From Enoplosus armatus (Eukaryota > Chordata > Actinopteri > Centrarchiformes > Enoplosidae), in the NCBI RefSeq assembly GCF_043641665.1, contig NC_092191.1, positions 14,477,501 to 14,541,500 of the forward strand: 64,000 nucleotides of DNA, in the 5' to 3' direction. This document shows positions 1 to 15,025 of this stretch, piece after piece. The notes under the pieces are model-generated. The model worked only from the letters and a program-made list of their open reading frames with translations, had not been told where the DNA came from and made no database searches. A program made the translations under genes and the position numbers. How positions within the stretch are numbered: the first letter of the stretch is position 1; the number at the start of each line of letters is the position of its first letter.

Positions 1-691
1 GAGCTACTGACTGTTAAACCTCTCCCGCATGATTTAAAGAACCCCCTGTCTCCTTAATAATTTATGAAGTTGTAGGACACAAAGTCTTAGGACAGAAGAA
101 AGACAGGATGGAGAAGGTGTGACATTTCTAAATGGCAATGTTCTGATGACACCCTTAGCATGTGCTTCGCCTCCATCCCCTGTTATTGGCATTTATGAGT
201 CACCTGTTTTGCTGAGGTAGATCTCAGGGGCAAAATCATCTATTCAAAACACACACCAGGGCATCACTCTCTCTTGTCCATTGGCAGCAGGACAGTGCTC
301 GCAGTCGAGGGGGCAGTGGTTATTTTTTCAAAGTCAAATTAGCATTGCACGACAACAGGAGAGTCTGTGAAAGGCACACAACAAAGACACGCTCAAAGAT
401 AATCTATAGACTGCTGGGGGCCAGCCACGTCTTTATGAGGGCTAACATTAGTGCAAAGGTTAGGAAATTTAATACAACAGGCCTTTGCTGTAAATGTGAA
501 TATTTTTCAGGTAAACTTGCCGATTTAAATAAAGGTTAGAAAAGGCTTCGGTTGGTGAAAGAGTTATGCTGAAAAATAAACAATAAACATATGTGCTGTT
601 GACGAGTGCTTATATAATTGTCTTTTTGTGACATGAAATCCTTTTATCCTTTCTCTGTGTGAAAAGACTGTGTCATTGCTTGTAATTGCAG
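1..691. other. col19a1 intron (5' edge of window)
   Basis: No Gly-X-Y codons or convincing splice pairs on either strand before the first exon. Confidence 0.7.
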
Positions 692-727
692 GGTCCCCCA
701 GGAACCACGGAAGGAGCAAGTGTCAAG
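692..727 (+). CDS. col19a1: col19a1 exon 1 of window
   Basis: 36 bp, phase 0 at both ends, reads [12 protein letters not shown]. Acceptor ends attgcag, donor gtatca. The collagen repeat stops after GTT, so this exon leads into an interruption. The first exon visible; upstream exons are outside the window. Confidence 0.8.
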
Positions 728-3700
728 GTATCACTCAAAACATTATTCATCACACCACAAAGTACTGACATATGGCATTTAAAGTAGATTCGAGCTGTCT
801 CCCTGTTTGATAAACCGGCCCCCACATACTTCCAGCAAGGGTGAATTGTCAAGATGACTGAACGGTGTTCATTGTAGCAGTCCTCCAAATAGGTGAGGCG
901 TTTAGTCATCTGCACTGTGTTGTCTGTATAAAGATGTACCGTGTGTAACTAGCTGTCCCAAGAAGACAGCCCAGACAAGTCGGACATACCTTATGTGTGT
1001 GACCTGACCGATGTCCGTGACTGACATTTTTGCGTTTGTAGTGAGGAGCAGGTGTCCCTCATCTGAAAAAAATGGGCATCTTTCAGTCAATTGTAGCCTA
1101 TCTGTGCAAGTTAAATAGTTGTTCCCACCCTGCACCTCCTGCAGCGCAGCACGGCATAGCACAGCACAGCGTGACTCAGTGCTCACACTCCAAACAGACA
1201 GATGGCCATTATGTACAGTGCTTTTGCAAAAAGGGTCTGCAATCATTTTCATGAAGCCCAGGGGTGCTGTAGCTCACCAGCGGCACATGAGATATGCAGT
1301 GTAAAAAACCCTCAGACATGGACCTCTACCAAAGCCTCCCGCTGTCTCTTTTGCTACCTGCTTCCTTCACAAACTCAAACCCCACCCCCTCGGCCCCCAC
1401 CCACCAAGCCTCCAGTGGCCCACTTGTGATCATGCTGAGAGTGAAAGCTATTGTGTAGTGGACAACCTCTTGACCGCAGCTGTTCATTTGATGTATAGGT
1501 GCATCGCTTGCTGGGGTGTCAGCTCAGGCCACAGAATTCCTCCTGCTCCCTCTGCCCAGAGGAAGGAGAAGTGTCAGCTGGCCAACCTTGAAAAAGAAAG
1601 TTGTCTGTACGAGGACACACTTATTATACCTCAAAAGGGATTGCAGTAGATACACCATAGGTGGACGCACAGTGGATAATGGTTTCATTTGGATGAAAAA
1701 TGAAACAGCATTAACAGTCCTAGTAAGTCAAACTTAAGAATGAAATGACACACAAACAAAGGTTACCTTAATTAAGTTTTCTGTAATTGGCTGCTGAGTT
1801 GCAGCTTTATTATCTCACTTGAATCGGCCTCATATCATAAAATAAAGCCGTAAAACTCAAACTTTCACATTCTGGGTTCAGCATAATTAAAAATGAAACA
1901 GTTCAATGTAACAGTAATGAATAATAATTGAATAATATTGTGTGTTTAAAGTTTTTGAAAAAGTACACCTGTAGGCTCACTGTAACTTAAGCCATTAAAG
2001 TGAATTCAGAATGATGGGAGGTAGAGAAACACTTCCAGGTGACAGATCCTGCAGGAGACCAAAGCTAGCCATTTGAGATTAGATTAAAGGTTGCATTATG
2101 ACTAAAGAACGTGATTAAAGCATTCGTTTTAAGATTATTGACTCGTGCTGATGTCAGTTTGAGATATGGCGCTGAGAAACATTATTTCAATGCTCTAATG
2201 CTTGCATTAAATGTGCATGCCAGCCTTGCCCTTGCCATGAATCAGTCATGCCCTTGCATTACAGATACATCTTCGCTTTGTCATTATGAATTTATGCTTA
2301 CTGTGGGTGACAAGAAAACTCTCTTGTCCCCGAGAATCACTTCACGTTTTGATCTGCTAAGGGACATGAGTATAGTCATGCATTTAATGTAATATACACA
2401 ATCCAACATGATAAGTGTGAGAAACTAAACCGTCACACCTCCGAGAGGAATGGAAGTAACAGTTTCCAGCAGTAATAATTGAGCAGCTTCTCAGTGGCCA
2501 TCATTGTGCATTTTTTAGCTTGGACAAAACAGTTAGACTAAACTGCAGCTTGTGTTACATCTGTGTGAGCGGAGCCTCCTCTCACTCACTCAGCAGAGTG
2601 TGAATGTTTTAAAGTGAAAAAAGGTCTGTGCGGTGCATGATGTGTCGAGAAGACGGCGTTCTCATGAATCACATCACCATAACTGTATCTCCCACTGACA
2701 CTCTCAAACGGGCTCCGACAGAACGCTGCAGATATTGATGGAGCGACGGAGAGGGATGCAGACAGGCTTAATTGCAGTTTGATGACTCGAGGTGCCTCAA
2801 AGTCAACATCCCCCACAGACTTCCACAGGTGGACCAGCTCCCTGTCCTATACACGCTGGGATTTCCCATTGTGTAAATACAGTGATGATCTGGATAAATA
2901 CTTGCCATGCTGTGGTTAATCTCATTTGAAAGGTTTATTAACTTGTTACATACCCCTCTGCCAATAAACTGACTTTGAATGATCTTCCATGGAGATCTAA
3001 CAAGGATAACGATAAATATTTTGCCACGAGTCTACGCCAGAATACAGCGCACAACATTTTGACAAGTGACATCCATCCATCAACATCAGATGTGATTTAC
3101 ATTACATGTCAGTCATACCTCAAAAATAGGAAACCATTTTCTGTATACAGTAGGGTATGTGGTTTACAGTTACTGTAAGGCAGATACTGTACAGAGACTG
3201 TGTCATAAGCAGCCTTTGTTATTAAGAAAAAGGCCTCTGACTGATAGCACGACAACAATGATATAGTTTGCAAAATCATGGTAAGATTATGGTGTTAAAA
3301 TCATGAGTTCCCATGTGATTTGTAAAACTGTACAGAATTCAATTAGTACTCAAAGTCAATTTTGCCACTAGCCCATCTGTTCATACATGGCGTCCGTCGA
3401 CTGACTTAATAACAGCTCATAATTTAGACGAGGAAATAGTGACTATATCTCATTAAATGATCGGTATCACAGCGGCTGTCCTCAGCAAGTCGAAGGACCG
3501 GGGGAGGGGCTGGAACTGAATGACAATTATTGTCTGTTAGAGTCCAGCCGCTGCTAAGGATTGTGCAAATATTCTGCAACCTTTCTCAGATGTCTCTCAG
3601 ATTGCTAAACAGATGCTCCATAATGTCTCAGCACAGAGTATCTGAAGCGTTCCCTACAAATCTTCACACATGTCACAACAACAATAATCTTTGATGAACA

Positions 3701-4545
3701 ACCCTTTTTTTTGGTTCTCTGTTGTTTGTGTTATTGTTTGGAAAAGACAAAAATATCACAACATATGAGCTTTATTAAGCATGTCAGGAGATGCATTTAG
3801 TTAATTATTAGCCACACTTCTGCTACGTAGCTAAAATGATAGAACTTTGGCCTCCTTCACAAATCTTTTTAACTATTCATTCACTGTGTGTTTTGACCAA
3901 GGTGCAAGTACTTTCGTTTCACAGTTATGTGTACTTCTTTACCTCTCCACATAACTGACAGGAAGAAATCCTATTAAAAATACTCTAAGGACGGCTCACC
4001 AGCAGTCATAAAGTGCCATCTATTGGCAGACAGGGGAATTATTTTAACATGGAAACGTGCTGCAAGGCAACAGGGGCTTCAGTTTTTCCTGCTAGACTTG
4101 CAACACCATAGTCACACAGTGTTTCTTTTTTTCTTATCATGATTGCAAACACTTTTTTTCTGATATGACAGTACTGTATGTTTTTGTGATTACTTATTTA
4201 TAACACCTGGCCTTGCCTAAGTTTCACTCTCAGAGCTTTCTGTCTTTGCTGTCAGTCAGTGTCAGTGATCTGCTCTGTTCACATGCAGGGGGAGTCTGGA
4301 GTCCCAGTGGAAAAAGGGGAGAAAGGAGAGAGAGGAGACTCTGTACGTATTTTCCTGCTGTGACATTTACAATTCTGTTATGTTACAGAGTCATTAACCA
4401 AGGCCTCCTCCCACAGGGTCAGCTAGGTGCAGAGGGGGCCAGCGGAATGAAAGGACAAAAAGTAAGTCACATCAATGTCAAGTGTCATTCATGATGTTTC
4501 CCTCTGTTTGTGCTCACTGAGACTTGTGACGTAGCCTGTGTGTGC

Positions 4546-4579
<34 letters not shown>

Positions 4580-6066
4580 AGGGGGAGCTGTGGAAAGCGG
4601 AGAAAGAGGTTTTTGAGGTAAGGTAGTTTGAGCAATATAATTGGTATGATGTACCAGAATTCAGAATCACTTATCTTCTTCAAGTGTGCTTATCCTCCAA
4701 GGGTCTTTGAAATCATCTAGCAGTAAATAATAAAACCGCCGGTGATTATTTCTTGGCTTTTACAGTTGCTATTGTTTGTATCCTTTGCTCCTTTAAGCCT
4801 GATTCAAATCATTGTCTTGCTGTTGACAGTTTGTGTCTGTGTGAGTGTGTGTTTACATCTTTTTGTGGTTTTACATGTACATATCATTTTGGCTGAGTGA
4901 TACTTAGCCCCCTGCAGTAGGCACAGAACCAAGACTAGAGTTTTGCCCTTATGTCTTTTATTTACCTCAGTTTATCTGTTTATCTGTCAATTAGCAGAAT
5001 ACTGTATCTAAAAAAAATGTTTTAGCAAAATCTTGTAGTCTCTAGGAAAGGGCCATGTGTCAAGGAATAACGTGTTATTGTTTGTGCAGACAGAGCCACC
5101 ATATGGCCATTTACAAGATGTTTGCCTTTTTAATATCATTTAATACAAATACCAATAACACATGGCCGATGACGTCTGCATGCTAACATGCACACCTTGA
5201 CTATCAATGGCTAACATGGTGATGCTAATCAGGTATAATGCTAAACATGTTCAACATCATGCTCAAAGCATAAATGTTAACCTCATTGCAGCACCAGAGG
5301 AGAAGTTAGTGGATCACTAAAGTCATTAGGATAATTATTTTGACACTGAAACAACGACTGTCTGTATACAACTTTGTGCCATTCTATCTAGTGGTTCTTG
5401 AGATATTTCTCAGGTTAAGTGACAATTCTGACCATCTGCGCAACATAAAAAGTCAAAGCATCACTTAAGTCATTAGGATTCATCGTCTGGGCACATTGGA
5501 TAAATGTTCCAAATTTCATGACAATCCATCCAATAGTTGTTGAGACATTTCACTAAAACCCAAAAAATTCAACCAATTGATAGCGCTAGAGGAATAGTCA
5601 GGGAAGCCAGTATGATGCATCTTCTGGGAACCATGAATGTCTGTATGAGGGTATTGGAAGGTTTTATGGAAATAAGTGTGACTTGTTTGATTAAACCCTT
5701 AAGCCCATATGTTCCCAGGATTTAGATATTCTCAAAAAATCAGCATGATTGTCTGTCACCATGTGTATTTTGATCCAGATCCAGAGGTTTTAAAAACCTC
5801 TGAAACTTTTCTGTTATTAAAATGACTAATTCAGATGATTGTGCAGGCTTGATAAGGCACAGCATGCATTCTCTGAGTGCTTTTTAGTTGCTTATAGGTC
5901 CCTATATATACGAAGATGTTGTGCTGTGTTTTCTTGTTTTATTAAAAGCGCAGAGGTTATAGCTTGTAAATTATGAATGGAAGAGTGGAGGCTTCCTAAT
6001 GCAATGCATCACAATTAAGAACTTTCTATGGTTCCCTGGAGTGGTTCCCGGTTTATACACGTATGA

Positions 6067-6101
<35 letters not shown>

Positions 6102-9100
6102 AGCTATACATACGGCAACATTCTACATGATGCACATGAAATGCACACCATTGCAGTATGTTTTTAACAAGAACGCTTTAATCTTTTCTTCCCACTCATC
6201 TCATGACTCTTCTCACATCACATGAGTTAGACTGTATTTTCACAGGTCATGTTATTGCTTTCTTTATTGTTGCTCCAAGACCAATTGATGTAGCTGTTTG
6301 AGGTCACCTGTGGCAACTTGCTTTCAGAAGTAGTTCCTCCAGTGCATTTTTATGCGGTGTATTTCTTCTAGTTTTGTCACTGTCTGTTTGTCTCTGCGTC
6401 TGTCAGACTGCAGTGATTGATATTTTGTTTCTGTTGTATTTTCAGGGTGAAGTTGGCCCTCCTGGTCCCCCTGGCCCTGTAAGTACAATATAGTGGTGAA
6501 AGCCCACCTTACAGAATATTGTTCATTGTCAATTAGTATGAGATTGTATCAATGTTATATCATAAAGGAAACCAGATGATGTTGGATAAGTAACAACAAA
6601 AGAGAGGATTATAACATCAGTGCTTGTTCACTGCGACCAACCTGAGAAAATGTCAGATTTGTGTGCATCAGGAAGCTGTTCACATCCTACTATGAAAAAT
6701 TTAGGGACCAGGGAGAAAAAAGCAACAGCAGTGCAGTGTGTTACCTTAGCTGTCACACTTCCAACCAGGTGACATGTCATCTTGTAACCAATTTCCATTC
6801 TTTGACAAGCCTGCAGATTTGTTCTATCTTTAGATATATAGTTTTCCAAAAGAACAACATTTTTTTTGGGACAAACTGTGGATCAGGGTTGATAAAGGGC
6901 ATGAAACATGGGCAGTTAAGATGAGTTGTGTTGAATTTCTCTGAGGAAGAGCTTCCTTGTTTTTTCAGGTAATGAACTCACTGATATTTGGCAGCGAGCT
7001 CCCAGTGAGGGATGTTTTTAGCGTTGTACACAGCAGAGAAATATGCACAAAATAGCTTGCACAGGCACTGAAAGCTGTGAACTGTGATTTCCTGTATATC
7101 TAGTATCAAATTAACACATTTGCACAAGCCACCGGCCACTAGTGTTGTAATCCTTTGATTGGAACAAAAATCTTTATAGTGTCAATTAATGGGGGCCATG
7201 CAGCACACGACCTGCTCATAATGCTCATAATTGTAAATTATAGGAACATTTTGTCGGAAGGCACTCGTGCTGCTTTTAGTGGAGAAGCAGATAAAAAGAG
7301 AGAAACCCTGACGTCATGGTGGTTGTCTGATGTACGCTGAAGGTGACACAGAGTGGGTGGTGCTCGGGATGATAGAACTCATTGCTTAGACATTTTAAAG
7401 TCAAAAACACACTGTGACAAATCAGTTAAAGATCTCAGAGGGGGTAGTAATGACTCCAAAGACATTCTGCACCTATGAATACCCTTTTACAAAAAAAAAA
7501 CAAAAACGAATTTAAACTATAAAAGTATCAAATGAAAACATGTTGTGTTGTTGGAGCCCACGTGTCACAAAGTGAGGGGTTTGACGTTTAGATCACTCTG
7601 TCCTAATGGGCTCTATTCTAAAGATCTGCTGCCTATTGAGCCTCTGAAGGCTTCAGGCGTGAGCTTGGAAACAAAGTTTGATGGCTTTCATTCTTATTCT
7701 CATTGTCATTGCTTGTGAGCAAGTGATTCATATGGAAATTAGACAACTTAATTATATAGCGAACACATATCACTCCCTCTCCACTGGTTTCACTGGTTTT
7801 TATCTAACCAACAAAAAGCCTACTTCCTTAATAAGAACAGATATCAGTGTAGGTGGTTTTAATGGCTGTTCAAAACATTGAGGTTTTGCTTTGCAATTAT
7901 TTTTGAATAGTTGTCTCTTTTCCCTAATTTCATTTCAACTGCAGGAGGAAGATAAAGAAATGTTCTATCAAAACTGAAATACTCAGTTGTGTCCATTGTT
8001 TAGTGTAGTGAGGTGTGGGCCACATAGGCTATAGGAGATGTATACTATAGCACACAGCAGAGGTGAAAACATAAGTCATTTGATAAATGAGGCTGTTTGA
8101 ATATTTAGTACCAGTCTCTGTCTGTGCTCTCTGCTTTCCCGTGGCAGATAATTTTGGCAGTTAAGCATTGATTTCCCTTACACAGCAGAAGCAAGGGTTC
8201 AGATCATTACCCTCCCTTCATAAACCTTCTTGTGCCTCTGTTTATTAGTGACGGGGAGGAGCAGTGGGCTTACAGGCACGAATGGCCATCACTTCCCCCA
8301 CCACCCTTAAAGCAAAACAGTCTTTTCAACTCTGAGACTGTCCTGTTTTATAGCTGCCAATATTGCTTTATAATAGAGTTTTATAATCTAGTAAACTGTT
8401 ATTCCAAGTTATGTTCAGTAAAAGCTTCTATGAAGTATTTCATTCATCTTGAGAAAAATGGGAAAAAAATGGAAATGAGGCATCTTTCAGCATCTGACAG
8501 CAGCTGCTTTGGTGAGCGACTGCAGGTTGAAGGTTGACTGATTATGCAGACACTCCACTGGGACAGTGGGGGATTCAGTACCTTACTGAAGGTTACTTTG
8601 ACCATTGTTGCTGAAGGAGGGGAGAGCGCTTCATGTCAAGTTTATTTGTACTGTATAGCCCTTAATCACAGTAGCACTCTCAAAGGGCTCACAGGCACAC
8701 ATTAGTCAGGAAACAAGGACACCTGCACAGGTGGACAAAGTAAAACAAAAAAGAAAATGCTTAAATGGGAAAAAAACAAGGGAAGAAACCATTGGACGTG
8801 ATCTCAAAAGAAGGTAAATCCCTTCCAAGTGCCAAAATACCCACATTTCCCCCACCTGGATATGGCTTTCTTTTATCATTATGCTAAAACCACTGAACTG
8901 GTTATAACTGCATTCAGGGGTGAACATGTGGTTAACATGACACAAAGGGCCTGAGGACATTCAGATGTAATGAGAATCTGATGATTATAGATAGATAATT
9001 AGATTTGCTCTCCAGATTGCTTTGCTCAGTTTTTAATACATTGGGCCTTCAACATTGGCCTCGCTTTTAAACCCTTTGTGCAGTTTACACCAACATTTTA

Positions 9101-12100
9101 CTGTGCATCTCATATCCAGACTGTATCTAGATGCGCCTGTGCCACCTGCTATTAATATACTGTGTGATCACGAGCAGTCCAACTGAAACAAGCGCTCATA
9201 TCATCAATGACTTTGCAGTTCCACCTCTGCCTGGTGTGTCCCGTATTCCACCCGTATTTGTATTTGATCAAGATTGTATTCTGATCTGAAGTTCTGTATG
9301 TTAAAGCCAGGTCTAAATGAGGTCTTTGGTTTGATGTGTAACATGGACAAAGAATGATATGAGGATCAAGCAGCTCTGTAGAAACAGTTTGAATCTGAGG
9401 TGTTTTAATATGGGATTTAAAGTGGAAATTTCTTCTCTTCTAGTAGTTCCAGGAATCAGGCCACATTATCTTGTTGGTCTTGACCTTTCCCCTTCCATTT
9501 CATTTAATTTAGTTGGAGACGGCTCTGCCCAGTGGCCCTGTCACCCCACCTAATCTAAGCTTTACTTAAGATATGAAAGAAATAGAGAAACATAAAATCT
9601 AAATAGTGATTCAGTCTTCTATAATCAAAGGTTCAGATTGGTAACAAGAGATCACAGAGAGATTTCAGAGTCTGTCTTTTTCATTACTTCTAGGTGATGA
9701 CAGCTCACGGATTAAGACAGCTCTCTGGAACTGTAAGCAGCTGTTTATATCATAACACTTGAAATCTTTATTTATGGTATCTTATTTTCTGCAGCTCCTC
9801 TTCCAATTATATACAAGGTACGCTTCAGTCCCATTTTGAATTTGTCTGTTTTCTCTTGTGTTTGAGGATGAAATGAAGGAGAGGACCCTAAAGGGAGAAA
9901 AGGGAGATCAGGTAACTATTTCCCCCATTATTATTTCTCAGTAAATGTAACCATAAGAAACTCGGTATTAGTTTTCAAACACTGCATCCAACATTTGACA
10001 CCACAGTGTGAAAAATGTTTCAGTTTCTTATGTAACATCAACAAAAGCAGCGATGACATTTGATTTGGGAAAGAACAATTGAACATCACCTGCTGTTCAG
10101 AGTTCAATGTCGTCTTTGTGCTCTGCAGAGGTGGAGCACAGCATAAATTGGCGTACAATTATTGTTTGGACCTCGAAAACAACAGATGCATCCACTTGAA
10201 GCAAGTACATTACAAAAGCCACTGATGCAGCTATTGACAAACTTCAAAAGCAGCTGAAAGAAAAAGAAAAAGAAATTAGAGAGAAAGAAGAATCTGCAGG
10301 TGAAAGAAGAATTACTGAATCATAGCAGGCATCAAAAGGCAAGAGCAAAAATGTTGTGTATCTCAGAGGTACATTTCTTTTTTTTTTTTTAAAGTTGCTG
10401 CTTTGATTATATTCACATTCTCAGAACAAAGAAGCAAAGTTGGCAAAGGAAATACTCCATATTCCTAACCTTCACGCAGTATGAAAGCTAACTTCATGAA
10501 GGTCCTTGAGGAAATTTTTTTTAACCATACCACAGTCAGCAAGAGGAATGGCTTACTTGACTATTTTCTTTATGCACGTCTTGAGAAATGATGGTTGTCT
10601 ATCTCCTTTACTTTCCACAGGGGGAAGGAGGAGCTCAAGGACCGCAAGGCTCCAAGGTAACTTGTTGAAGACTTGCACTGGCACCAAAACTTGAGCATCG
10701 ATATCCAGTGGAAACAAAATAAATCTCCAAAGTCCCTTATGTCCATTGAGTACCACTCTGTGTAGCCCTCCACAGTGTGTGCAACAGCGGTCACAACAGG
10801 GTAGGGCTGTATATATGGACTGGAGCATACAGATTGTTGATCAAAATCATTTTTATTGTAGAAAAGATCATTTCTTTGACATGCAGTAAGTCCTGAGCTA
10901 GACACTGGCCCTACAACATGCCAGAGATGAAAGGAATCCAGTGTAATTCTCTTCCAGTTCTGTTGTCGACATTTATGCCTCACCTTCAAACCTCCAGAAA
11001 CCGTCTTTGAGACATTTGCGTGTGCAGCAGTTCAACTGTATGTTGAATTAAGAAAGAAATCAAATATATACTATTCTCTTTTGTGACAAAAACAAGTTAA
11101 AAGTGAGATGTTTCCATTTTCCTGCCTCCCCCATTCCTCTTACCCCTTTGCTCACCCTTTTTGGTGATGCCACAGGGAAACATAGGGCTGCCAGGACTAA
11201 AGGGAGATCAAGGACCAGAGGTGAGTCTTTACTGTACTTATCTCATGTCAGCTGTGCCACTTACAGTACGTCAAACGGAGACAAAAAATGGCTGAATATA
11301 AACAACAGTGAGACGACAGCTACTCATGTTAAAGTCATTAATAGAACTGGAAATAAATTCCCAGAAATTTTGGTCTTTTAAGATCTTGATCTCATTAACA
11401 ATATCTTCGATAATTTGTTACTTGTAGAACTTGAACATAACAGCTGGTTCAGGCCAATATCAAATAGTATATTGAAAGGTGAACATCTCATTATATTCAT
11501 CGTTTCTTCAGCTGGTTTTGGTAAATGTTCTGTTTCCATGGTAATAATTACATTTATAATAGAATAACTGGATGTAAATTAGTGGAATATGGAGACAAAT
11601 ACAAACGAATACCTGTAAACACACTCACTGAAATGAATTAAACTGAAAACTCTCATCATTATCTCATCTGAAGTATTCTTTTGAAGTAGGTTCATGAAAT
11701 TATAGTAAAGCAGATTCCTTTTTATCCCAATCATGGGAAGAGGCATACAAAGATAGCTGCCTGGATACTGATGCTTGTGTAATCCTTTTTTTATTTGTTA
11801 TCATTCAACATAAGCTCAGTTTCCATGGTAATATGGGGATCATTCACATCATCCGTGTATACAAAGACAAAACAAAAAGCTTATATAGAATAACAGCATA
11901 ACCAGGATGTGAGCTTTTATTTGAAATAACATGTGCGTGCAAACCTACTGCTGCTCAGCCATCACGATATCCTCAGAATACAGTGCAGTAATTGTCATGA
12001 GACTAACCATGGTTTATTAAAAAGGCAGCAGGGGCAGCACTTAAACAGCACTGCTATTTGAAATACTCTCGAAAGTCGATGTCTACAGTGTAGCTGGCTG

Positions 12101-14969
12101 GGCTATAACATTTGAAAGCCCAGACAATTCTGTCACCAGACAAAAGGAGAAAATAGCCCAAAGTATTGGCTTTCCTTTGTGTTTTGCCAGGGGAAGCAAG
12201 GCCTGCCTGGACTCCCAGGGCTCACAGGCGAGCCAGTAAGTATATTGGCACAAGACACTAGCACTTCATGTCAAGCCTTCCTTTCTCTCATTGCCTTCTA
12301 TCACCTTGCCATATCCTCTTCTATCTAACTCAGTCTGCCAAAATGAAAGAGATAAGAGAAGAGATAAACCTCAACAGGCAGAGACAGAGAGGAAGTAAGG
12401 AGAAAAGTCCAGAATTTTTACACAGACGATCAGTAATCAAATTTAAGAATTAATTAGTGGAAAGAGGCAAATCTAAGCGCTTTATGCCAGGAACGGAGGC
12501 AGAGGCCCAATCTGTTCTCCACACCTGCTTCGGTAATGAGCATCTGTCTTTACTCAAAAGAAGGGAGGGAAAAGAGGCATTTCATAAATCCTGGCTAAGG
12601 GAAATTATGTTGGAACACGGCAGCCTGCTGAAGCAGTGAGGAGGAGGAGATAATGTGTGAGGAGATGAAGGCCTGGTGATAGATGTGTCTCTTTTCACCA
12701 CTATTTACAGGGCTCGCCAGGGGAGCCAGGGGTGCCTGGGAGAGATGGCCTGAAAGGAGAAAAGGTAGGTAAACTTCAAATCAAGTTCTCACCTCAAAGA
12801 AAAATATGAAGCTATGATGTTTTATCATAGGTTGAACATGCTAGACAACTTGTGAAGACACTTTTCAGATTACTTGCACTGCATGCCATCCTCAATCATG
12901 TTGTATCTTGTTATTGTTGTTCTCGCCTTTGATGCCTCTGACTACTCTGTTATTTGTACATACATTTTTTTTCTTGCAGCAGGACTTGTTCCAAATGCTG
13001 TGCTGAAAGTGGAAAAGCGCACAGTTGACATGCATATTTGATGCGGTTTGTCACTTGTCAAAATAAACGAAGCTGTACTCCCCACCCACTGGAGTCACTC
13101 TGTTACACTCCAGGGCAGAGAAATAAACCTAAAGTGCTTGAGCCTCCTACATCTATTCACATTTATAATCCTCCTTTGTCATCTTTGCTATACTGATGCA
13201 AAAGGCAGTTCTGGTTGTACATTCAAGTGGTGGAATAGATAAATGTGAAAAAACAAACAACGTCTGTATGCTAAATATGAAGCTAGAGTCAGGAGACAAT
13301 TAGCTTAGCTTAGCATAAAGAAGGGGGCCTAGCTCTATCCTAGCTCTGTGGATACATAAAAGAAATCTGCCTAACAGCACCTCTAAAGCTGAGTGACATA
13401 TCTTGTTTGTTTAATCCATACGGGGGTTTGTGTTCCAGACTATTTCCTGGCCTTGAGCAGTAGGACTAGCTGTTAATATTGTTGATCAAACTATTCCTCT
13501 AAGTATAAAACTGAAAGCAAAGCAAACGTGTTAGAACAAGACTAAGCGTCAACAGGCTCACTAGCGGCTCGATGAGGCTGTATAGTGGTGTTATGTTAAA
13601 TGCTATCATCATCATGCTAACATGCTCACAATGACAATGCTAACATGCTGATTTTTAGCAGGTAAAATTTGCCATGTTCAACATCTTAGTTTAACCTGTT
13701 AGCATACTACCATTGGCTAATAAGCAGCCAGTACAGCTGAGTCTGATTTTCCTCTTTTTAAGTTTCAAAGACAAAGCCAAATATGCTCACATACTGTACG
13801 TACTTTCATTTTGAACTGCAGTAGGGATGTCAAGGTTTTGCAGCAGCTTTGGAAAATAATGCACTAAAGATGCCACAATTATCAAAGATGTTGTCATGTC
13901 AGAAACGTTGAAATTGTATCCATGACTAGATTCACCAAATATATTTGAGGCAGGAAATAGAAAGTAGATGCTGATGTCTCTGCTTTGTGGACAGCAATGT
14001 CAAACCTACAAACCTGATGGTTTTGTTAGGGTCCATGCAGGGCCAAAAGGTGACCCCTCGAACAAACAATTTTAATGTTTATACCCATTGATGTGCAAAA
14101 TGATCATGTCTGCCCTTACTTTACCCTTCAGACTCTTCCTTATTTACCTCCCTGTGCGTAATACAGCGCATCCTTTGCATTGTTGAGATGACATTTTGTC
14201 TATGGAGAAACTTCTGAAATCTGTCTGTCTTTCTGTCTGTAGGGGGACAATGGTGGAGTGATGGGGCCACAGGGACCTGCAGGTCCTAAGGGTGAGCCTG
14301 GAGAACCTGGAGGTGGATATATGGTTGGTACCATACCGAGTTTAGACAGTCACTTTCACTTTCTGACCTTGTTGGCTTCAGCCCTCGAGTGACAGGACAC
14401 AAAAGTAGAAGTTGGTAGTGTAGAACAGGAAAACAACAGAAGTTCACAAAGCAGATCTTCTGCAAACAGCTGGATCAGCAGCAGATAAGTTAAACAAAAC
14501 TAGCACCTCCAGCTGTGTAGCTGCAATGACATTATGGGGATGCAGTGCCATTAGGTAATCCACCATTGGATAACCTCAGCCCGGGTAATCACCTATCCAG
14601 ATACTTTGGAGCTTATAGCTGTTGAAGCACTCTCTTTTATGGACATGGCTTTGCATATAGAAATGTTCATTATAGCTTCACCAAAAAAGGGGGTGCATGT
14701 GTAGCCAAGGCCTCAGTCCCGGTTGACGGCACTGCGGCTTCTCAATCACCGGCAAGTGCCCTACAGCTTAAAACAATCATGTTTGTTTGTGTGTGGAAAC
14801 GCTGAACTGAACATTAAGCCCAACAGCAGACCTACTCATCAAGCAAGGGGTACTGTGTTCAGTTGAGCAGAGTAATAAGGGAAAGATTGCGTTCAGGCAG
14901 AAGTATTTAAAGCTCTTTAATGTACTCCAGCACTGTGAAAATTGGAGTGGGATTGGAAAAGAGGGCTAT

Positions 14970-15025
<56 letters not shown>

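Noticed and set aside
9795..9817. Possible 23-bp exon between ctgcag and gtacgc in a col19a1 intron
   Set aside because: 23 bp is not a multiple of 3, so it would break the phase-0 pattern between two well-supported exons.
10570..10989. 139-codon minus-strand open frame, among the longest in the window
   Set aside because: No recognisable domain, low-complexity-free chance frame overlapping a real plus-strand exon; no supporting splice or start context.
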